9,636 nucleotides of DNA from Acholeplasmataceae bacterium (lineage in GTDB: Bacteria > Bacillota_I > Bacilli_A > Acholeplasmatales > Acholeplasmataceae). The stretch lies in contig JAFGTI010000056.1 of assembly GCA_016934175.1 (NCBI GenBank), positions 1 to 9,636 on the forward strand. The letters run 5' to 3'. The translations under genes were made by a program, and so were the position numbers. The notes beneath the pieces were generated by a model. The model was not told the origin of the DNA. It searched no databases and saw nothing but the letters and a program-made list of their open reading frames with translations. Below, piece by piece: positions 6,306 through 9,636 of this stretch. Each line of letters starts with the position of its first letter. Position 1 is the stretch's first letter.

Positions 6306-7190
6306 ATGGAAAAGAAATGGATTGAACTATCCAATAAGGAAACCTTAGCCTATCTTGATATTGGTAATGGAAAAGAAGTCATTGTTTTAGTTCATGGGAA
6401 CATGAGCAGTAGTATTCACTATAAACCACTCATTGAAAGACTAAAAGATAAGTACCGTATTATTGCCCCAGATATGAGAGGATTTGGTGATTCATCTTAT
6501 CATCAAAGTTTTGATGATCTTGAGGTTCTAAGTGATGATTTGATTTTGTTACTAGATGCGCTTAAGGTTCGCCACTATTTTTTAGGAGGTTGGAGCACTG
6601 GAGGAGCAGTTGCTCTTGCGATGGCTGCCAAACGACCTAAAGATATCAAAAAATTATTTTTGATTGAATCATGTTCTTACAAGGGATATCCGATACTTAA
6701 GAAAAACGAATCAGGACAAGCGATATTAGATGCTTATTACAAATCAAAAGAAGCTTTAGGACAAGACATCATTCAAGTCAAACCGATGCTTGATATTTTA
6801 TTAACAAATTCAACACCCATCATGAAATCAGTTTGGGATCAAGCGATTTATACAGTTAATAAACCTAATCCTGAAGATGAAGCACTCTATTTAAGTGAAA
6901 CTATGAAAGAAAGATGCTTATTAGATATTGATTGGGCATTAACACGTTTTAATATGTCGAATGAAAGTAATGGTGTGACAAAAGGTAATGGTAAGATTAA
7001 AGATGTCATTTGTCCTGTACTATCTTTTTGGGGTGATAGAGATTATGTTGTCTTAGAATATATGGTTGATGAAACCGTCAAAGCTTTAAAAGATGCAAAG
7101 AAAATTAAGTTAGTTAAGTCAGGTCATAGTCCATTAGTTGATTGTCCAGATATCTTAACAGATCATATTCTAAAATTTATTAAAAATTGA
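6306..7190 (+). CDS. Alpha/beta hydrolase fold protein
   Basis: A 294-residue cytosolic alpha/beta hydrolase without a signal peptide. The oxyanion segment is LVHGNMSSS (residues 28-36). DMRGFGDSS (56-64) follows the next strand. The nucleophile elbow is GWSTGG (95-100) with Ser97, the acid is Asp246 in FWGDRDYVV (241-249), and the base is His274 in KSGHSPLV (271-278). The triad is complete and in order. Family members include esterases, lipases, C-C hydrolases and haloperoxidase-like enzymes; the substrate is not visible. The GWSTGG elbow resembles my recollection of the Bacillus intracellular polyhydroxyalkanoate depolymerase group, a weak alternative. It is monocistronic in appearance, with its own promoter and a folC terminator upstream, but no terminator of its own before the next promoter, so its transcripts probably run into the tryptophan T-box leader. 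Confidence 0.9.
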   Translation: MEKKWIELSNKETLAYLDIGNGKEVIVLVHGNMSSSIHYKPLIERLKDKYRIIAPDMRGFGDSSYHQSFDDLEVLSDDLILLLDALKVRHYFLGGWSTGGAVALAMAAKRPKDIKKLFLIESCSYKGYPILKKNESGQAILDAYYKSKEALGQDIIQVKPMLDILLTNSTPIMKSVWDQAIYTVNKPNPEDEALYLSETMKERCLLDIDWALTRFNMSNESNGVTKGNGKIKDVICPVLSFWGDRDYVVLEYMVDETVKALKDAKKIKLVKSGHSPLVDCPDILTDHILKFIKN

Positions 7191-7198
7191 TTTTAGGG

Positions 7199-7227
7199 TT
7201 GCATTAATACTTTTAAGTGTGTATAAT
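7199..7227 (+). promoter_or_regulatory. Promoter of the tryptophan T-box / trpB unit
   Basis: TTGCAT (7199-7204) and a perfect TATAAT (7222-7227) are 17 bases apart. The start would be near 7234, immediately ahead of the T-box stem I. This is the best sigma-A-type promoter in the window. Confidence 0.8.
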
Positions 7228-7233
7228 CATAGT

Positions 7234-7497
7234 TAAATTCGAAGATAAAGAAAAGTAGCGATTTGAAAAGTATATAGCGAGCTCGTGATGGTGAAAGGCG
7301 AGTATACAACATCAATTCTGTGAATGGTCTTTTGAGAAGCAGGGTGAATCAAGTAGCCTGAGCCGGGAGTTCCCGTTAAAGAACAAAAATATCAAAGTCT
7401 TAAATGATGGCGTATTTTGTTAAAGGAGAAATATTTATTTCTTGAACTTGGGTGGCACCACGAGCTATTCGTCCCATAATGACGAATAGCTTTTTTT
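7234..7497 (+). promoter_or_regulatory. T-box leader with tryptophan specifier (UGG)
   Basis: The gap from 7191 to 7553 holds a complete T-box leader. AGTA (7254-7257) faces GAA (7322-7324), then TGG at 7325-7327, the only Trp codon. The stem I tip pairs GTATA with TATAC (7270-7274/7303-7307) and CTCG with CGAG (7282-7285/7299-7302) around a GGTGAAAGG loop. A hairpin CGGGA/TCCCG (7364-7368/7371-7375) followed by TTA is the usual stem IIA/B element. Stem III is AGAAAT/ATTTCT (7427-7432/7437-7442). The antiterminator has TGGG/CCCA (7449-7452/7473-7476) and ACGA/TCGT (7460-7463/7469-7472) around the 7-base bulge TGGCACC (7453-7459). The C of TGGC suits discriminator G73 of bacterial tRNA-Trp. 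Two independent readings (specifier and discriminator) thus agree with trpB downstream. Confidence 0.96.
7463..7497 (+). terminator. T-box regulated terminator upstream of trpB
   Basis: AGCTATTCGTC (7463-7473) pairs perfectly with GACGAATAGCT (7481-7491) around CCATAAT, followed by TTTTTT. Its 5' arm contains bases used by both antiterminator helices, so the structures are mutually exclusive. Confidence 0.93.
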
Positions 7498-7553
7498 GTT
7501 ATTTAAGGTTCAAGCATTAACAATCTACATCCCAAAGACGGAAAGGGAAGTGT

Positions 7554-8732
7554 ATGGAATTTGGAAAATTTGGTGGACAATTTGTCCCCGGACCCATTTT
7601 AAAAGCGGTCAAAGAAGTTGAGGAGGCTTATAACAAGTATAAGCACGATGAAACATTTTTAAAAGATTTTGAGTTTTATTTAAATACATATGCAAACCGA
7701 CCATCAATGTTATATTTTGCTAAAAATATGACAAATGATTTAGGTGGAGCAAAAATCTATTTAAAAAGAGAAGATTTAAATCATACTGGCGCACATAAGA
7801 TTAATAATGTCATTGGTCAGGCTTTGCTTGCTAAACGCATGGGAAAAAAGAAACTCATTGCTGAAACAGGTGCAGGTCAACATGGTGTAGCTACAGCTAC
7901 CGCTGCAGCGCTATTTAATATGGAATGTGAAGTACATATGGGTGCTGTTGATGTTGCTAAACAGAGTTTAAATGTCTATAAAATGGAGTTGTTAGGCTGT
8001 AAAGTCGTTTCTGTTGAAGAAGGTCTAAAGACTTTAAAAGAAGCGGTTGATAGTGCGTTAACAAAATGGAGTACTGAACTAGAAGACACTTATTATTTAA
8101 TTGGCTCAGTTGTTGGTCCCCATCCTTATCCAACGATGGTCAGAGATTTTCAAAAAATTATCGGTAAAGAGATTAGAGCACAAATATTAGAAATTGAAAA
8201 TAGATTGCCTGATACTGTTATTGCTTGTGCAGGCGGAGGATCAAATGCTATTGGTGCATTTTATCAATTTATCAAAGACTCATCAGTCAAACTGATAGGC
8301 GCTGAAGCTGCTGGTAAAGGACTAGATCAAATAGGAGATCATGCTGCAACCATGACTTTGGGACAAGAAGGTGTCATCCATGGGATGAAAACACTTGTTT
8401 TAAAAGATAAAAATGGAGAAATAGCTCCAGTTTATTCACTATCTGCAGGTCTTGATTATCCAGGTATTGGACCTGAACATGCTTATTTAAAAGAAATAGA
8501 CCGTGTTGAATATGTCGCCATCACAGATGAAGAAGCAGTTCAAGCCTTTGAATATTTAAGTAAGGTAGAAGGTATTATTCCGGCGATAGAGAGTGCACAT
8601 GCAGTTGCACATGCAATAAAACTCGCTCCTAAAATGAGTACTGATCAGATTATTGTTGTTAATCTTTCAGGTCGAGGAGATAAAGATGTGAAGCAAATCG
8701 CTAAATATCGTGGTTTAAAATTAATTGATTAA
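7554..8732 (+). CDS. trpB: Tryptophan synthase beta chain (TrpB1 type), solitary
   Basis: A 392-residue PLP enzyme of usual length, which condenses indole with L-serine to tryptophan. It opens with FGKFGGQFVPG. The PLP lysine is Lys82 in REDLNHTGAHKINN (72-85), the catalytic Glu104 lies in AETGAGQHG (103-111), the phosphate loop is GGGSN (227-231), and Asp301 in AGLDYPGIGPEHA plus Ser372 in NLSGRGDKD complete the site. These motifs and the compact N-terminus mark the TrpB1 form that normally pairs with TrpA, not TrpB2. No trpA, nor any other trp gene, adjoins it, and the next gene is radC. The protein contains a single Trp (Trp172), as expected for an enzyme needed when Trp is short. The ribosome site is AAAGGG (7542-7547), 6 bases before ATG. 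It is controlled by the Trp T-box. Likely role: making Trp from scavenged indole. Confidence 0.96.
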   Translation: MEFGKFGGQFVPGPILKAVKEVEEAYNKYKHDETFLKDFEFYLNTYANRPSMLYFAKNMTNDLGGAKIYLKREDLNHTGAHKINNVIGQALLAKRMGKKKLIAETGAGQHGVATATAAALFNMECEVHMGAVDVAKQSLNVYKMELLGCKVVSVEEGLKTLKEAVDSALTKWSTELEDTYYLIGSVVGPHPYPTMVRDFQKIIGKEIRAQILEIENRLPDTVIACAGGGSNAIGAFYQFIKDSSVKLIGAEAAGKGLDQIGDHAATMTLGQEGVIHGMKTLVLKDKNGEIAPVYSLSAGLDYPGIGPEHAYLKEIDRVEYVAITDEEAVQAFEYLSKVEGIIPAIESAHAVAHAIKLAPKMSTDQIIVVNLSGRGDKDVKQIAKYRGLKLID

Positions 8733-8753
8733 AAACAAGTAAAATAATAAATT
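8725..8753 (+). promoter_or_regulatory. Weak candidate promoter for radC
   Basis: TTGATT (8725-8730), overlapping the trpB stop, and TAAATT (8748-8753) are 17 bases apart, each about 4 of 6 to consensus. No terminator separates trpB from radC, so read-through from the trpB transcript is an equally good explanation for radC expression. Confidence 0.25.
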
Positions 8754-8770
8754 TTTAACTATCATAGGTA

Positions 8771-8779
8771 AAAGGGGGG
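8771..8779 (+). promoter_or_regulatory. Ribosome binding site that decides the radC start
   Basis: AAAGGGGGG ends 8 bases before ATG 8788 but only 2 before TTG 8782. The spacing supports the ATG. Confidence 0.7.
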
Positions 8780-8787
8780 AATTGCCT

Positions 8788-9474
8788 ATGTATTTAATCA
8801 GGGAAATGCCTATTGAAGAAAGACCACGAGAAAGATTGTTATCATCTGGAGTATCTTCATTATCGAATAAAGAATTAATTGCAATTTTACTTAGAACAGG
8901 TATGAAAGATTTATCAGTTGTTGAATTATCAAAAAATGTATTATATCACTTAGAAAATCTTCAAGACTTGAAAAGAATATCAATTCATGAACTTCTAGAA
9001 ATTAAAGGGATAAAAATAGCAAAAGCAGCTACTTTGATAGCTGCCATTGAACTTGGTAAAAGATTATCGTCTATTCCCAACAAAGTAAGACATAAATTGA
9101 CTTCTCCAAGTGATGTTTATCACTTAATGCATCCAGAGTTATCTTATTTAGAACAAGAACATTTTGTATGTCTTTATTTAAATACGAAAAGTGAACTCAT
9201 CAAAAAAGAAACAATCTTTATTGGAACGGCGAACCAAACACTGATTCATCCCAGAGAAATATTCAAGAATGCCATTAAACTCTCTGCATCAGCCATCATT
9301 TTCGTTCATAATCATCCGACAGGTGACTCGACACCGAGTAAAGCAGATATATTAGCAACCAAATCTTTAACAGAAACTAGCTCAATCGTTGGTATAGATT
9401 TAGTTGATCATATCATTATTGGACATCATGAATTCTATAGTTTAAAAGAACAAAAGAAGACTAAAATTCATTAA
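8788..9474 (+). CDS. radC: RadC family JAB/MPN+ domain protein
   Basis: A 228-residue RadC protein of normal length. The N-terminal segment YLIREMPIEERPRERLLSSG is the family hallmark. It is followed by SLSNKELIAILLRTG (24-38), then a helix-hairpin-helix-like LLEIKGIKIAKAATL (69-83) and ELGKR. The JAB (JAMM-like) metal site is FVHNHPTGDSTPSKAD, with His174, His176, Ser184 and Asp187 in the HxH-x7-Sx2D pattern. The cellular role of RadC is uncertain; the old link to DNA repair is not secure. I place the start at ATG 8788, eight bases after the AAAGGGGGG site (8771-8779). A TTG at 8782 in the same frame is only two bases from that site and would add two residues that the family lacks. It lies between trpB and a membrane protein gene; in B. 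subtilis radC precedes mreB. Confidence 0.95.
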   Translation: MYLIREMPIEERPRERLLSSGVSSLSNKELIAILLRTGMKDLSVVELSKNVLYHLENLQDLKRISIHELLEIKGIKIAKAATLIAAIELGKRLSSIPNKVRHKLTSPSDVYHLMHPELSYLEQEHFVCLYLNTKSELIKKETIFIGTANQTLIHPREIFKNAIKLSASAIIFVHNHPTGDSTPSKADILATKSLTETSSIVGIDLVDHIIIGHHEFYSLKEQKKTKIH

Positions 9475-9479
9475 ACTTA

Positions 9480-9488
9480 TGCTATAAT
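9480..9488 (+). promoter_or_regulatory. Extended -10 promoter of the last gene
   Basis: TGCTATAAT matches the extended -10 consensus TGnTATAAT exactly. There is no good -35 at the right distance, which extended -10 promoters can do without. It begins six bases after the radC stop, so the last gene seems to have its own start of transcription. Confidence 0.65.
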
Positions 9489-9493
9489 CAAAT

Positions 9494-9506
9494 AAAGGAA
9501 GTGATC
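9494..9506 (+). promoter_or_regulatory. Extended Shine-Dalgarno of the last gene
   Basis: AAAGGAAGTGATC differs by one base from AAAGGAGGTGATC, the full complement of the conserved 16S rRNA 3' tail. The core ends about 8 bases before ATG 9510. An in-frame GTG (9501) inside it is too close to the core to be the start. Confidence 0.75.
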
Positions 9507-9509
9507 ACG

Positions 9510-9636
9510 ATGAAAAAGAAAGATTCGGCAAAAATATTTTGGTATTTAATTGCTATAGGATTCATTATTCTATTTATCTTAATGCTATTAAGTAGTGTCT
9601 TAAGTGTCGGTGATAGACTTAGAACCATTCACCCTT
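9510..9636 (+). CDS. Unidentified protein with N-terminal membrane helix (partial, runs off the window)
   Basis: The first 42 residues are visible. They begin with a basic stretch, MKKKDSAK. A strongly hydrophobic segment of about 22 residues follows (roughly residues 9-31, IFWYLIAIGF through to SSVL), and then SVGDRLRTIHP. This fits an N-terminal transmembrane helix or uncleaved signal anchor with the lysine-rich end in the cytosol; I see no lipobox cysteine and no clear signal-peptidase site. I do not recognise the family. In B. subtilis the gene after radC is mreB, which this clearly is not, since the actin-like N-terminus is missing. It has its own extended -10 promoter and a strong ribosome site, so it is likely a real, well-translated gene. 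Confidence 0.8.
   Translation, partial: MKKKDSAKIFWYLIAIGFIILFILMLLSSVLSVGDRLRTIHP

Noticed and set aside
7191..7553. A small coding gene in the 363-base gap before trpB
   Set aside because: The gap is filled by a promoter and a T-box leader with terminator; no frame with a ribosome site and a plausible protein was seen.
8782..8787. TTG start for radC two codons upstream of the ATG
   Set aside because: Only 2 bases separate it from the GGGGGG ribosome site, while ATG 8788 has 8 and gives the N-terminus usual for RadC.
9460..9488. Standard -35/-10 promoter ahead of the last gene
   Set aside because: The hexamer at a 17-base distance is ACTAAA, a poor -35. The TGC before TATAAT makes an extended -10 promoter the better reading.
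1..9636. Mycoplasma-type genetic code (TGA = Trp)
   Set aside because: TGA ends the DegV, acetyltransferase and hydrolase genes at the expected family lengths, and conserved Trp residues in ValRS (for example WCISRQLWWGHR) are encoded by TGG.
1..9636. CRISPR array, insertion sequence, prophage, integrase, toxin-antitoxin or defence genes
   Set aside because: No spaced direct repeats, transposase motifs or terminal inverted repeats were seen. The inverted repeats found are all accounted for as terminators or T-box stems.

Overview
This AT-rich window reads as a chromosomal segment of a low-GC Gram-positive relative, most plausibly a member of the Mollicutes that keeps the standard genetic code (an Acholeplasma-like organism), although a small-genome Firmicute cannot be excluded. 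The pointers are tight gene packing, all genes on the + strand, Shine-Dalgarno sites of the Bacillus type, T-box riboswitches, and TGA used as a stop (degV family gene, acetyltransferase, hydrolase) while Trp is read from TGG. That last point argues against Mycoplasma/Spiroplasma code 4. The genus assignment is inference.

Layout: the 3' end of lon (1-126) with a UUCG terminator; engB (GTPase of 50S ribosome assembly) directly abutting a DegV/FakB-type fatty-acid-binding protein (759-1607); a valine-specific T-box leader (about 1655-1883) controlling a GNAT acetyltransferase (1896-2432), valS (2429-5002) and folC (4995-6227), the three overlapping one another, closed by a terminator at 6227-6250; an alpha/beta hydrolase with its own promoter (6306-7190); a tryptophan-specific T-box leader (about 7234-7497) controlling a solitary trpB (7554-8732); radC (8788-9474); and the start of an unidentified membrane protein running off the window (9510 onward).

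The two T-boxes are the best-supported regulatory features. Each shows an AGUA/GAA specifier-loop signature, a readable specifier codon (GUC for Val at 1739-1741, UGG for Trp at 7325-7327), a stem III, and mutually exclusive antiterminator and terminator helices. In each, the base after UGG in the antiterminator bulge is complementary to the discriminator base expected for the cognate tRNA (U to A73 of tRNA-Val, C to G73 of tRNA-Trp). Charging of tRNA-Val therefore should set valS, folC and acetyltransferase expression, and charging of tRNA-Trp should set trpB and perhaps radC.

The skeleton lon-engB ... valS-folC ... radC matches the order of these genes in the Bacillus subtilis lon-ysxC-hem-valS-folC-comC-maf-radC-mreB region. 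It looks like a reduced version of an old Firmicutes gene neighbourhood in which the genes between the anchors (haem synthesis, competence, maf) have been lost or replaced. I see no mobile element, CRISPR array, phage gene or tRNA/rRNA gene, and nothing that I would call a new defence or biosynthetic system. The most interesting items are the T-box-controlled trpB without trpA, and the acetyltransferase placed between a valine T-box and valS.
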